From Glaciecola sp. KUL10 (GTDB taxonomy: Bacteria; Pseudomonadota; Gammaproteobacteria; Enterobacterales; Alteromonadaceae): DNA of 64,000 nt. The notes beneath the pieces were generated by a model. It was not told the DNA's origin. It worked only from the letters and a program-made list of their open reading frames with translations, and did not search any database. This document shows positions 8,108 to 17,275 of this stretch, in pieces. The position numbers and the translations under genes were made by a program. Every line of letters starts with the position of its first letter. The first letter of the stretch is position 1. The stretch spans positions 186,001 to 250,000 of the forward strand of contig NZ_BGNG01000001.1 of the NCBI RefSeq assembly GCF_003203515.1, written 5' to 3'.

Positions 8108-9595
8108 ATGTATAAAGTATTTGATGTTGTTATTGTTGGAACAGGCTTCAGCGCCATAAGCGCCGCTATTAATCTAAAACAGTTAAAACTTGATGAATAT
8201 GAACATCCCAATTTCATTATGCTTGAACGTCGTTCATTTCCAGGTGGAACGTGGCTGCAAAATCGCTATCCAGGGGCCGCTGTTGATGTTCAGTCTGTTC
8301 TTTATTCACTAGAGGATGAACCATACGCTTGGACTGAAATGTTTGCGAAGCAACCAGAGCTAGCTGCGTATACAAATGATTTGTTAAATAAACATAAGTT
8401 GCATAAACATATAAGGTTGCAACACAATCTAGAAAAAGCCGTCTGGCTTGAAGACGAAAATTATTGGTTGCTAGAAGTTACTCATAATGGAGAAAAATTA
8501 AGCTTTAGAAGCCGTATCGTGATTAACGCCACAGGTCCATTAAGTACCCCTTCGCTTCCATTTTTTGAAAACATGGAGGCTTATAAAGGAAAAGTTTTTC
8601 ATTCAAATGATTGGCCTAAAGATCTTGAACTTGAGGGCAAAAAAATCGCAATAATAGGCAGTGGTGCCAGTGCTATTCAGATAATTCCTGCCATAATTGA
8701 TAAAGTAAAGCGTATGGATGTGTTTCAGCGTACCCCACACTGGGTAATGCCTAGAAAAGACCGTGTTTTAAGTAGGATTCAGATAAACGCCTTTAAAAAC
8801 AAATATATATATAAATCGATAAAATCGATTATATACGCCATTTTGGAGTTACGCGTAATCGGATTCAAGTATATTCCTAGCGTTTTAAAGCTTCTAGCCG
8901 AAATGCCCGCAAAGAAACACCTTAAGTCGCAAGTTTCTGATTTAGGCTTTCGTGAAAAACTAACGCCAAGTTACAAAATAGGTTGTAAACGAATCTTACT
9001 TTCCAATACCTACTACCCTGCTCTACAAAAAGTTAATTGTGTTTTGCATGACATAGAGGATTCGGTTGCTGCATTTTATGAAAATGGCATAGTGAGTAAA
9101 ACAAAAAATAAGATAGAGGTAGATATTGTTGTATTAGCTACTGGGTATCGAGCTGCAGACAGCATGGTGTCAAGTGAAGTAATAGGTAGAAATAACATCG
9201 TATTGAATGAACAATGGAAAGAATACCCTAGGGCATATTTGGGCACTAGCATGCCAAACTTCCCAAATTACTTTGTAGTCACTGGTCCCAATACTGGGAT
9301 TGGTCATACGTCGGCAATTTTTGTGATTGAATCGCAAATGAGATACATCAAGCAAGCATTAAATAAATTACTTAACGATAAGTGTAAGAGTATTGAGCCT
9401 ACTGTAAAAGCAGAATCAAAATATTCAGAAATGATTCATTCCGAAATGGACAAAACTGTGTGGGCTCACGGAGGCTGCAAGAGCTGGTATCAGAATGAAA
9501 ATGGAAAAGTCATCGCCATGTTCCCTGGTTTCAGTTTTACATATCGCCTAATGTGTAAAAAATGGAGAGACGATGATCATGTGTTTAAATACTAA
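8108..9595 (+). CDS. Flavin monooxygenase, Baeyer-Villiger type
   Basis: 495 residues, class B flavoprotein. An N-terminal FAD Rossmann motif (VIVGTGFSA, residues 8-16), a second NADPH Rossmann motif GSGASAIQI (about 185-193), the ATGYR segment, and the fingerprint YKGKVFHSNDWP (159-170), a match to the BVMO motif FxGxxxHxxxW with Tyr for Phe. These enzymes insert oxygen next to a ketone or N/S-oxygenate substrates using NADPH and O2. A hydrolase follows 47 bp downstream, a pairing that would open the ester product. The natural substrate cannot be told from sequence. Confidence 0.88.
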   Translation: MYKVFDVVIVGTGFSAISAAINLKQLKLDEYEHPNFIMLERRSFPGGTWLQNRYPGAAVDVQSVLYSLEDEPYAWTEMFAKQPELAAYTNDLLNKHKLHKHIRLQHNLEKAVWLEDENYWLLEVTHNGEKLSFRSRIVINATGPLSTPSLPFFENMEAYKGKVFHSNDWPKDLELEGKKIAIIGSGASAIQIIPAIIDKVKRMDVFQRTPHWVMPRKDRVLSRIQINAFKNKYIYKSIKSIIYAILELRVIGFKYIPSVLKLLAEMPAKKHLKSQVSDLGFREKLTPSYKIGCKRILLSNTYYPALQKVNCVLHDIEDSVAAFYENGIVSKTKNKIEVDIVVLATGYRAADSMVSSEVIGRNNIVLNEQWKEYPRAYLGTSMPNFPNYFVVTGPNTGIGHTSAIFVIESQMRYIKQALNKLLNDKCKSIEPTVKAESKYSEMIHSEMDKTVWAHGGCKSWYQNENGKVIAMFPGFSFTYRLMCKKWRDDDHVFKY

Positions 9596-9642
9596 GTGAT
9601 TAAACGCTATGAATTTCAAAACAATAATAGGGGTATATAGCA

Positions 9643-10503
9643 TTGACTAGTCTTGGTGAGGTTACACTTAATGTAGCCAATAAATTTGAATCTATGTTAG
9701 CTGGGCTCAAAAAAGGTAGATTGACAATAAACGGTATACCAACACATTTTCTGCAATCGAAAAAAGTACCAGAGGCCCCTACTCTTGTGTTGCTTCACGG
9801 TTTTAGCGCTGATAAATACATTTGGAATCGTTTTGCGAAACATGTGTCGGGAGAGTTTAATCTGTTAGTTCCGGATATGCTGGGTCACGGAAATAATAGC
9901 TATAATAGAAGTAGTAATTATTCAGTCCCTCAGCAAGTCCAACATTTAATAAGGCTGTTAAATGAACTAAACATTGAAACTTGTATCCCAATCGGTAACT
10001 CAATGGGCGGTATGATGGTAGCTCAGATGCTAAAAATTGCACCAGAGCGTGTATTAAAAGCCGTATTAATCGATCCTGCAGGCGCAAAAACCGAATTTGC
10101 GCAATATATGCACGAGTCTAAACACAATCCATTTATTCACAGTGACCTTAATCAATTTTGGGCTTTCTATAAAAGCTCAATGCATAGGCCGCCTTACATT
10201 CCTAAATATGTTATTAATCACGTTGGTCAAAAATATATAAACAATAAAGATCAGTATGCCCACATGTTTGCCGATTTTTTTAATATTGATGATTTCTTTA
10301 CCGATAAGAGTTTTGAAAACCAAAAGCCGTGTTTACTCATTTGGGGAGCAAAAGATGAATTGTTACCCTTAGACGATCACAAACTATGGGAAAAAATATT
10401 AGATTCGTCAGCATTGATATATGAAAATATTGGGCATATGCCGATGGTTGAATGCCCCGAGGTTTGTGCAAATGATATCAAGTTATTTTTAAATACGATT
10501 TAA
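9643..10503 (+). CDS. Alpha/beta hydrolase
   Basis: 286 residues. The triad is readable: nucleophile in GNSMGG (S120), Asp in WGAKDE (D238) and His in IGHMP (H265); the oxyanion motif is HGFS near residue 52. It resembles carboxylesterases of the meta-cleavage/lipase group. The track-style start is a TTG at 9643 with a GGGG element 12 bp upstream; an ATG at 9694 is an alternative that would remove 17 residues. It probably forms an operon with the preceding monooxygenase and may hydrolyse its ester product; this is inferred. Confidence 0.82.
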   Translation: MTSLGEVTLNVANKFESMLAGLKKGRLTINGIPTHFLQSKKVPEAPTLVLLHGFSADKYIWNRFAKHVSGEFNLLVPDMLGHGNNSYNRSSNYSVPQQVQHLIRLLNELNIETCIPIGNSMGGMMVAQMLKIAPERVLKAVLIDPAGAKTEFAQYMHESKHNPFIHSDLNQFWAFYKSSMHRPPYIPKYVINHVGQKYINNKDQYAHMFADFFNIDDFFTDKSFENQKPCLLIWGAKDELLPLDDHKLWEKILDSSALIYENIGHMPMVECPEVCANDIKLFLNTI

Positions 10504-10573
10504 ATCAAAGTACTATTTTTAACACGTGTTAATCTTAATACTTTTCATGCAGGAAATTAGCGACTAGGCGCCT

Positions 10574-12175
10574 ATGGATTACATACTTTTATTATTTGCA
10601 TTTATATTTGGTCTAGGCTTTAAGTTTTTAAACTTACCACCGTTGATAGGCTATCTGCTTGCTGGTTTTGTCTTAAATGCATGGGGGTTTGAAAATAACG
10701 ATACGCTACAAGCATTTGCCGATACCGGCATTACTATTATGCTTTTTACTATCGGCCTTAAATTGAACGTAAAGGATTTATTAAAACCCGAAATTTTAGT
10801 GACAAGCTTAAGTCATACCATAATTTGGGTTACCTCCATAAGCGCTATTCTGGTTATGCTTTCGGTATTCGGAATTCCCTATTTCATTCATTTGTCTTTA
10901 ACTTCTAGTGCATTAATTGCATTTGCGTTTAGTTTTAGTTCTACCGTTTGCGTTGTAAAAATTCTTGAAGAAAGTGGTGAAATGAGAACTCGCCACGGGA
11001 AGATTGCGATTGGTATTTTAGTTGTTCAAGATATCTTAGCGGTTTTGTTTCTTGTTTTCGCGACGGGCAAGATCCCTTCAATTTATGCGTTAGGATTGTT
11101 TGCATTGATCCCACTAGCGCCTTTGCTAAAAAAATTGTTAAGTCAATCTGGACACGGAGAGTTGCTTCCCTTAACCGGCTTAATAATGGCCTTTGGCGGC
11201 TATCACCTATTTGAATTGGTCGGTGTCAAAGGCGATTTGGGCGCACTTATTTTTGGTGTACTGCTAGCGGGTCATGCTAAATCAAACGAATTAAGTAAAT
11301 CATTATTAAGCTTTAAGGACCTATTTTTAATAGGGTTCTTTTTAACGATCGGGTTAACCGCACTTCCAAATTTGCAGATGACCCTCATTGCACTTGGGTT
11401 TACATTATTGTTGCCCATCAAATTCGGTTTGTTTTTCATTTTATTTACACAAGTTAGATTGCGAGCTCGAACCAGTTATCTTGCAAGCTTAATTATGAAT
11501 AACTACAGTGAGTTTGGCCTAATTGTTGGTGCTGTTTCTGTGAGTATTGGTCTGCTTGCGGATACATGGCTAGTGATACTTGCGATGAGTACTTCATTTT
11601 CATTTGTTGTGACTAGCCTGTTGTATAAAAAGTCTCACGATCATTACAACAAACATAAAGAAATCATAAAGCGATATAGTAAAGACCAACCATTACCAGA
11701 AGACATTTATCCAACATTAACAAATGCGCAAGTACTCGTTGTTGGCATGGGACGAGTGGGTAAAGGTGCATTCACTTCGTTGTCAAGAGTTCTGGGAGAG
11801 CGAGTCTATGGGATGGATGCCGATGCTCAAAAGGTTCAAAAACTACAACGAAATGATTTTAATGCGATTGTTGGAGATGGTGAAAACATTGATTTATGGG
11901 AAAACCTTGATATCCAGCACGTTAAACTTGTGATGCTTGCCCTACCATCCATAGAAGATTCTTCAAATATTACTAATCAGCTCAGGGCTGCGGGTTATGA
12001 AGGAAAAATTGCAGCAATTGCGCGCTATGAAGATGAAGTTGAGCCATTGATGGAAAAAGGTGTCGATAGAGTTTTTAACTTCTTTACCGAAGCCGGACTT
12101 GGTTTTGCAGAAGAAAGCCTTGAGATGATTGATGCGATAAATACAGCAGAAACTTCGGCTAAGCTTAAAGCTTAA
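10574..12175 (+). CDS. CPA2 cation/proton antiporter with TrkA-N domain (KefB/YbaL-like)
   Basis: 533 residues. About 12 membrane helices (1-360) of the sodium/hydrogen exchanger fold, starting MDYILLLFAFIFGLGFKFL, then a cytosolic Rossmann domain (from about residue 387: VLVVGMGRVGKGAF, GMDADAQKV) of the RCK/TrkA-N type that binds NAD(H) or nucleotides and gates transport. Kef-like proteins exchange potassium for protons. No KefF/KefG partner is adjacent, so glutathione control is not indicated. The last codons sit in a strong hairpin. Confidence 0.85.
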   Translation: MDYILLLFAFIFGLGFKFLNLPPLIGYLLAGFVLNAWGFENNDTLQAFADTGITIMLFTIGLKLNVKDLLKPEILVTSLSHTIIWVTSISAILVMLSVFGIPYFIHLSLTSSALIAFAFSFSSTVCVVKILEESGEMRTRHGKIAIGILVVQDILAVLFLVFATGKIPSIYALGLFALIPLAPLLKKLLSQSGHGELLPLTGLIMAFGGYHLFELVGVKGDLGALIFGVLLAGHAKSNELSKSLLSFKDLFLIGFFLTIGLTALPNLQMTLIALGFTLLLPIKFGLFFILFTQVRLRARTSYLASLIMNNYSEFGLIVGAVSVSIGLLADTWLVILAMSTSFSFVVTSLLYKKSHDHYNKHKEIIKRYSKDQPLPEDIYPTLTNAQVLVVGMGRVGKGAFTSLSRVLGERVYGMDADAQKVQKLQRNDFNAIVGDGENIDLWENLDIQHVKLVMLALPSIEDSSNITNQLRAAGYEGKIAAIARYEDEVEPLMEKGVDRVFNFFTEAGLGFAEESLEMIDAINTAETSAKLKA

Positions 12176-12184
12176 GCTTAGCCG
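12156..12184 (+). terminator. 13-bp stem-loop over the antiporter stop codon
   Basis: CGGCTAAGCTTAA (12156-12168) pairs perfectly with TTAAGCTTAGCCG (12172-12184) around a 3-base loop. The stop codon TAA (12173-12175) lies in the second arm. No T-tract follows, so it is either a weak terminator or an mRNA 3'-end stabiliser. Confidence 0.4.
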
Positions 12185-12194
12185 CAATAGAAGC

Positions 12195-12213
12195 CTTAAT
12201 GAAAATCATTATC
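12195..12213. promoter_or_regulatory. Fur box
   Basis: CTTAATGAAAATCATTATC matches the 19-bp Fur consensus GATAATGATAATCATTATC at 16 positions. It is 91 bp upstream of the first bacterioferritin start, so iron control of the ferritin pair by Fur is expected. Confidence 0.7.
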
Positions 12214-12303
12214 CTTTGTATCTCATTGAATATTAACGGTTTTTATTGATTATTTTGTTTGTGGCGATATAATTCCCCCAATTAAACAAAAAAGGAAGTT
12301 GCC

Positions 12304-12777
12304 ATGAAAGGTAATCCTGAAGTATTAAAATCGTTAAATGACGTATTAACCATTGAGTTGACGTCAATAAATCAATATTTTTTACACGCTCGCATGTTTA
12401 AAAATTGGGGTTTTGAAGCCTTAAATGAAGCTGAGTACAAAAAATCAATTAGAGACATGAAACAAGCCGACAAGCTTATCGAACGTATCTTGTTTCTCGA
12501 AGGGCTACCCAATTTGCAGATGCTTGGTAAACTTTACATTGGTGAAGAAAGCGAAGAAATGCTTGCCTGCGATATAAAATTTCAAAAAGAACAAATTCCA
12601 GCTTTAAAAGATGCCATCGTTTTATGTGAGGAGAAACGCGATTATGTAAGCCGTGACCTACTTACTTCAATCCTCGATGATGAAGAAGAATACTTCGATT
12701 GGCTTGAAACACAGCAGCATCAAATCGAAACGATGGGTATTCAAAATTATCTACAAGCTCAGATAGAGGAGGATTAA
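12304..12777 (+). CDS. bfr: Bacterioferritin subunit lacking ferroxidase ligands (haem-type)
   Basis: 157-residue four-helix ferritin of the Bfr family. Counting against E. coli Bfr, E18 and E127 are kept, but position 51 is Asp, 54 is Gln (His expected), 94 is Gln (Glu expected) and 130 is Tyr (His expected), so the di-iron ferroxidase centre should be dead. The axial haem ligand Met52 is present (RDMKQAD). It therefore looks like the haem-binding, structural partner in a mixed 24-mer with the next gene. A Fur box lies upstream and a ribosome site AGGAAG precedes the ATG; the next gene starts 1 bp after its stop. Confidence 0.92.
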   Translation: MKGNPEVLKSLNDVLTIELTSINQYFLHARMFKNWGFEALNEAEYKKSIRDMKQADKLIERILFLEGLPNLQMLGKLYIGEESEEMLACDIKFQKEQIPALKDAIVLCEEKRDYVSRDLLTSILDDEEEYFDWLETQQHQIETMGIQNYLQAQIEED

Positions 12778-12778
12778 T

Positions 12779-13246
12779 ATGCAAGGTAACCAAAAAGTTA
12801 TAGATGGCCTAAATACATTATTAGGCTATGAACTCGCCGCAATGGACCAGTATTTTGTGCACTCTCAAATGTACTTGGACTGGGGACTACATAAGTTATA
12901 CGAACGAATTAATCACGAGTTCGATGACGAAAAAGGACATGCAACAAAACTAATCGAACGTATGTTGTTTTTGGGTGGAACACCCGACATGGTGACACGT
13001 GTTGGGTATCAGATGGGTAAAGACGTTCCCGAAATGCTTAAGAGCGATTTAAGAGTTGAATATGAAGTAGCAGATAAACTACGTGAAGTAATTTCTCTTG
13101 CAGAGACTGAAAAGGACTTTGTTACACGTGATATGCTTATGATTTTGCTTGATGACACTGAAATGGACCACGCTCATTGGCTTGAACAGCAGCTGGGGCT
13201 GATTGATCGTTTGGGGCTGCCTAACTATTTACAATCTCAAATATAA
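12779..13246 (+). CDS. bfr: Bacterioferritin subunit with ferroxidase centre, no haem Met
   Basis: 155 residues, second Bfr. The ferroxidase ligands are present: E18, E51, H54, E94, and E128/H131 in place of E127/H130 after a one-residue shift. The haem ligand position 52 is Lys (DDEKGHA), so this subunit should not ligate haem alone. It is the catalytic half that oxidises Fe(II), complementary to the preceding subunit. GAGGA of the upstream coding end serves as the ribosome site, so translation is coupled. Two-subunit bacterioferritins of this kind are known in other proteobacteria. Confidence 0.93.
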   Translation: MQGNQKVIDGLNTLLGYELAAMDQYFVHSQMYLDWGLHKLYERINHEFDDEKGHATKLIERMLFLGGTPDMVTRVGYQMGKDVPEMLKSDLRVEYEVADKLREVISLAETEKDFVTRDMLMILLDDTEMDHAHWLEQQLGLIDRLGLPNYLQSQI

Positions 13247-13268
13247 ATTCATTACTTCATATCTCTAA

Positions 13269-13703
13269 CTACTGGGTTGTGAAAAAGAAGGCGGAATACT
13301 TAAGTACTTCGCCTTCTTTGTTTTCTGCCTCGATATTTAAGCGCCACTTCATCTCTGATAAATGACAAGCTCCCAAAAATGTAATACCAATATTTGGATT
13401 ATCTTCAAAAATAACCGGCGTTTTTCCCATATACATATTAATGCCTTCAACCCATACATTGATTATTTTTACATCACCAAAAACGGTAAATTTTAACCGT
13501 AGCTCTTCTTCGATAACTGGTGCTTGTAAAAATTTCACGTTAATAATGCCATTTTTACCTTTAAAAACACATGATTCTTCGGTGATTTCACATTCACTTG
13601 TTATATCAGAGGTGCCATTTACATTTACGTAATAAATGCCCACTAACACTATAAATATAAGGCTTACAAGCAAATTTACTTGCCGTGCTTTCGATCTATC
13701 CAT
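13269..13703 (-). CDS. Membrane-anchored protein of unknown function beside the cbb3 operon
   Basis: 144 residues from the ATG at 13703 (an in-frame TTG at 13709 is less likely). One N-terminal membrane anchor (LLVSLIFIVLVGIYYV), then a beta-rich extracytoplasmic domain with a CEITEESC pair, a NMYMG segment and GACHLSEMKWRL. The spaced Met, Cys and His residues resemble the layout of small copper-binding domains such as the FixH/YtkA group, but I do not recognise the family. It is divergent from ccoN and shares an intergenic region containing an Fnr box, so a role in oxidase assembly is possible. Confidence 0.6.
   Translation of the reverse strand: MDRSKARQVNLLVSLIFIVLVGIYYVNVNGTSDITSECEITEESCVFKGKNGIINVKFLQAPVIEEELRLKFTVFGDVKIINVWVEGINMYMGKTPVIFEDNPNIGITFLGACHLSEMKWRLNIEAENKEGEVLKYSAFFFTTQ
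13284..13319. terminator. Bidirectional hairpin between bfr and the 13269 gene
   Basis: AAAGAAGGCG (13284-13293) pairs with CGCCTTCTTT (13310-13319), with further pairing inside; a T-rich stretch follows on the plus strand. It would end the bacterioferritin transcript. It lies inside the last codons of the minus-strand gene. Confidence 0.55.
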
Positions 13704-13743
13704 TAACAATATTCACAATTATTTTACCGTAAACAATCCTTTA

Positions 13744-13757
13744 TTGACCTCGATCAA
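13744..13757. promoter_or_regulatory. Fnr box upstream of ccoN
   Basis: TTGACCTCGATCAA matches the Fnr consensus TTGAT-N4-ATCAA at 9 of 10 fixed positions. It is 168 bp upstream of ccoN and 40 bp upstream of the divergent 13269 gene. A -10-like TATTTA at 13785-13790 would put the site near -46 of ccoN, an activating position. The fnr gene itself is downstream at 21117. Confidence 0.75.
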
Positions 13758-13924
13758 ATGCGATTGAAGTAATGTATCTTTTTGTATTTAAAACGATTAA
13801 CATCGCTCCTGTAAAACTTCGTTAGCTTACGTGACTATATTGCACCTCTCAACTAGGAACGCACAAGTTAAGCAACTAACAAGAATTTACATGAAATTTA
13901 TTCTCTACGCGGAAGATTTACAAC

Positions 13925-15358
13925 ATGAGCGAAACAAGCCAAGTACAACCTGATTACAACTATAAAGTGGTCAGGCAATTCACGATAATGACGGTTGTCT
14001 GGGGTATTATTGGTATGTCACTAGGGGTTTTAATTGCAGCGCAATTATTTGCTCCTGCACTGAACTTTGACATTCCATGGTTGACCTACTCTCGTTTACG
14101 TCCTTTACATACTAACGCAGTTATTTTTGCATTTGGTGGCTGTGCACTTTTTGCAACCTCTTACTATATTGTTCAAAGAACATCTCAGGTAAGGCTCTTT
14201 AGTGACAAACTTGCAGCATTTACATTCTGGGGATGGCAAGCAGTTATCGTTTCTGCTGTTGTGACGCTTCCGTTTGGTGTAACAGCAAGTAAAGAATATG
14301 CTGAATTAGAGTGGCCAATCGATATTCTTATTACCTTGGTTTGGGTAGCTTATATCATCAATTTCTTTGGCACGATGGTGATTCGAAAAGTTTCACATAT
14401 ATATGTTGCTAACTGGTTCTTGGGTGCATTTATGTTAACCGTTGCTGTTCTACACATTGGTAACAGCATGGCTATCCCAGTTAACTTTTTTAAGTCTTAT
14501 TCGATTTATGCCGGTGCTGTAGATGCGATGATGCAATGGTGGTACGGTCATAACGCGGTTGGGTTCTTCCTAACAGCTGGATTCTTAGGCATGATGTATT
14601 ATTTCGTACCTAAACAAGCTGGCCGTCCAGTGTACTCTTATCGTCTATCAATTGTTCACTTTTGGGCATTGGTTTCATTATACATTTGGGCTGGCCCACA
14701 CCACTTACACTACACTGCACTACCAGATTGGACACAGTCATTAGGCATGGTAATGTCAATCATATTATTTGTTCCTTCATGGGGTGGAATGATAAACGGC
14801 ATCATGACCTTATCTGGTGCTTGGCATAAACTAAGAACTGATCCTGTTTTACGTTTCTTGATCGTTTCTCTATCGTTTTATGGTATGTCAACGTTCGAAG
14901 GTCCAATGATGGCGATAAAAACAGTCAATGCACTTTCTCACTATACAGATTGGACTGTAGGTCACGTTCATTCTGGCGCCTTAGGTTGGGTTGCGATGGT
15001 TTCTATCGGTTCTATTTATCACCTTGTTCCAATATTGTTCGGTCAACCTAGAATGTACAGTGCCAAACTGATTAACATTCACTTCTGGTTAGCAACAATT
15101 GGTGTAGTTTTATACATCGTAGCGATGTGGTTATCAGGTGTTCTTCAAGGTTTAATGTGGAGAGCAGTAAATGCAGACGGTACCTTAACCTACTCATTTG
15201 TAGAGTCTTTAGAAGCTTCTAAACCATTCTATATAGTGCGCTTCATCGGTGGTGTGTTTGTTGTAGCTGGAATGTTGATAATGGCTTACAACGTTTATCG
15301 CACGGTAGCTGCACCAAAAAATAGCTTGGCGGCAGAGCCTTCAGCGGCAGTAGCATAA
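13925..15358 (+). CDS. ccoN: Cytochrome c oxidase cbb3-type subunit I
   Basis: 477 residues, haem-copper oxidase catalytic subunit with 12 membrane helices. The low-spin haem and high-spin haem/CuB His ligands sit in [32 protein letters not shown] and [12 protein letters not shown]. It reduces O2 to water at very low oxygen and pumps protons across the inner membrane. First gene of ccoNOQP; ccoO begins 8 bp later. An Fnr box is upstream, so expression should rise when oxygen falls. Confidence 0.97.
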   Translation: MSETSQVQPDYNYKVVRQFTIMTVVWGIIGMSLGVLIAAQLFAPALNFDIPWLTYSRLRPLHTNAVIFAFGGCALFATSYYIVQRTSQVRLFSDKLAAFTFWGWQAVIVSAVVTLPFGVTASKEYAELEWPIDILITLVWVAYIINFFGTMVIRKVSHIYVANWFLGAFMLTVAVLHIGNSMAIPVNFFKSYSIYAGAVDAMMQWWYGHNAVGFFLTAGFLGMMYYFVPKQAGRPVYSYRLSIVHFWALVSLYIWAGPHHLHYTALPDWTQSLGMVMSIILFVPSWGGMINGIMTLSGAWHKLRTDPVLRFLIVSLSFYGMSTFEGPMMAIKTVNALSHYTDWTVGHVHSGALGWVAMVSIGSIYHLVPILFGQPRMYSAKLINIHFWLATIGVVLYIVAMWLSGVLQGLMWRAVNADGTLTYSFVESLEASKPFYIVRFIGGVFVVAGMLIMAYNVYRTVAAPKNSLAAEPSAAVA

Positions 15359-15366
15359 GGAGCACG

Positions 15367-15975
15367 ATGATGAAGAATCCACATGAGTTAATTGAAAAAA
15401 ACGTCGGCTTACTGACCATCTTAGTACTTGTCGCAATCAGCTTTGGAGCAATGGCGCAGATTTTACCGTTAATGTTCCAGCAGCAAGCACTTGAGCCAGT
15501 AAAAGGATTACGCCCATACACTGCGCTTGAAATGGAAGGTCGAGATATTTACATCCGTGAAGGTTGTGTCGGTTGTCACAGTCAAATGATCAGACCATTT
15601 AGAGCAGAAACAGAGCGTTACGGTCACTATTCTGTTGCGGGTGAATCTGTTTGGGAGCGTCCATTTTTGTGGGGTTCCAAAAGAACAGGACCAGACTTAG
15701 CACGCGTGGGTGGTCGTTACAGCGATGAGTGGCACAGAGTTCACTTGATCAACCCAAGAGACGTTGTTCCAGAATCCAACATGCCTGGTTACCCTTGGTT
15801 AGAAACTAATTTATTGGACGGTGAATACACTGCTAAAAAATTGGAAGTTAACCGTATGTTAGGTGTGCCATATACCGACGAAGATATTGCTGGTGCAAAA
15901 GAAGCCGTTAAGGGTAAAAGTGAAATGGAAGCGCTAATTGCATATCTTCAATCACTTGGGACACATCTAAAATAA
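15367..15975 (+). CDS. ccoO: Cytochrome c oxidase cbb3-type subunit II (monohaem)
   Basis: 202 residues. One N-terminal membrane helix ([19 protein letters not shown]) and one periplasmic c-type haem site CVGCH (in [14 protein letters not shown]), with a distal Met (ESNMPGYPW). It passes electrons from CcoP to CcoN. Its stop overlaps the ccoQ start (TAATG), so the small subunit is translationally coupled. Confidence 0.97.
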   Translation: MMKNPHELIEKNVGLLTILVLVAISFGAMAQILPLMFQQQALEPVKGLRPYTALEMEGRDIYIREGCVGCHSQMIRPFRAETERYGHYSVAGESVWERPFLWGSKRTGPDLARVGGRYSDEWHRVHLINPRDVVPESNMPGYPWLETNLLDGEYTAKKLEVNRMLGVPYTDEDIAGAKEAVKGKSEMEALIAYLQSLGTHLK

Positions 15976-16148
15976 TGGACCAAGGTATTGTTGGCAGTAT
16001 ATTCACTGTAATCGTATTTGTTGCATTTGTCGGAGCATGTTTTTGGGCATTTAGCGGGCGGAACAAACAGAAGTTTGATGAAGCCGCTAACCTAGTTTTC
16101 GACGATGAAGATAAAAAAAGTTTAAATAAAGATAATCAGGAGTCATAA
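15975..16148 (+). CDS. ccoQ: cbb3-type oxidase small subunit CcoQ
   Basis: A 57-residue protein beginning with the ATG that overlaps the ccoO stop. One membrane helix (IFTVIVFVAFVGACFWAF), then the conserved FWAFSGRNKQKFDEAANLVF motif of CcoQ and a charged tail. CcoQ stabilises the cbb3 complex. ccoP begins 4 bp after its stop. Confidence 0.95.
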   Translation: MDQGIVGSIFTVIVFVAFVGACFWAFSGRNKQKFDEAANLVFDDEDKKSLNKDNQES

Positions 16149-16152
16149 GAAG

Positions 16153-17154
16153 ATGACTACATTCTGGACAATTTGGATTTCTGTAATCACACTGGGCACT
16201 ATAATAGGGTGTTACTTTATACTTCGATGGACATTGGCTAACAAGACCGGTGTTCCTGAAGGCGAATCAATGGGTCATGAGTTTGACGGCATTGAAGAAA
16301 TCAACAATCAACTTCCACGTTGGTGGACAATATTATTCTACATTTGCATCGTTTGGGGTTTTGTCTACCTTGCGATGTATCCTGGGCTTGGTTTTACCTT
16401 TAAAGGATTACTAGGTTGGGAAAGTTCAAACCAAGGTGTGTTATCGCTTGAAGAGTCAAGACAGGCGCTACAAGAAGATATCGACAATGGCGCATGGAAT
16501 GAATACGCATTAGAAATCAAGTATGCGAATGAAAAATTTGACCCTATCTTTGCTGAATATGCAAAAGTTCCTGTTGAAGATCTAGCAAGCACTGATGAAG
16601 GACTTCCTGAAGCAGTTTTGGCTAGAAACACAGAGGCACTTCAGGTAGGTAAACGTTTATTCCTTCAGAATTGTGCACAATGCCACGGTTCTAACGCAGC
16701 AGGTGCTGCAACGGGCTTCCCTAACCTAACAGATAATGATTGGTTATATGGTGGTACTGGTGACAAGATTAAAGAAACGCTTATTCTAGGTCGTCGTGGT
16801 GCCATGCCTGGATGGTTAGCTCCCTTTGGCGAGCAAGGCATTGAAGAAATTGTTGCTTACACATTAAGCCTGAGCGGTCGAGACGTTGATCAATCTCTTG
16901 CTGATGCTGGTAAAGTAAGATTTGCAGCTTGTGCAGCATGCCATGGCATGGATGGAAAAGGTAATCAAATGCTTGGTGCACCTAACCTGACAGACAATAT
17001 CTGGTTGTATGGCGGAAGCAAACGCGCCGTTACTGAAACACTCAATTATGGTCGCAATGGTGTGATGCCAGCGTTCAAAGAAACACTTGGTGAAGATAAA
17101 GTTCACGTAGTTGCAGCATACGTTTACAGTTTGTCTCAAAACAAGCAAAACTAA
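16153..17154 (+). CDS. ccoP: Cytochrome c oxidase cbb3-type subunit III (dihaem)
   Basis: 333 residues. Two N-terminal membrane helices (about 4-26 and 56-76) and two cytochrome c domains with CAQCHG and CAACHG haem sites. It accepts electrons from soluble cytochrome c. Last of the four structural genes; a terminator follows. Confidence 0.97.
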   Translation: MTTFWTIWISVITLGTIIGCYFILRWTLANKTGVPEGESMGHEFDGIEEINNQLPRWWTILFYICIVWGFVYLAMYPGLGFTFKGLLGWESSNQGVLSLEESRQALQEDIDNGAWNEYALEIKYANEKFDPIFAEYAKVPVEDLASTDEGLPEAVLARNTEALQVGKRLFLQNCAQCHGSNAAGAATGFPNLTDNDWLYGGTGDKIKETLILGRRGAMPGWLAPFGEQGIEEIVAYTLSLSGRDVDQSLADAGKVRFAACAACHGMDGKGNQMLGAPNLTDNIWLYGGSKRAVTETLNYGRNGVMPAFKETLGEDKVHVVAAYVYSLSQNKQN

Positions 17155-17171
17155 TTAAGCGATTAGTGCCC

Positions 17172-17200
17172 AAAAGCCTCGTACATACGAGGCTTTTTTA
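17172..17200 (+). terminator. Rho-independent terminator after ccoP
   Basis: AAAAGCCTCGT and ACGAGGCTTTT pair around ACAT, followed by TTTTTTA. It separates ccoNOQP from the assembly genes, which therefore may have their own promoter or depend on readthrough. Confidence 0.9.
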
Positions 17201-17275
17201 TGTATATTACGAACATGATTTACTAAGTCTGTATTGGGTTATATCCCTGAATAAAATAAGGTTTTAGAGAATATT

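Noticed and set aside
12156-12184. Strong rho-independent terminator
   Set aside because: The stem is good but no T-tract follows, so it is listed only as a stem-loop.
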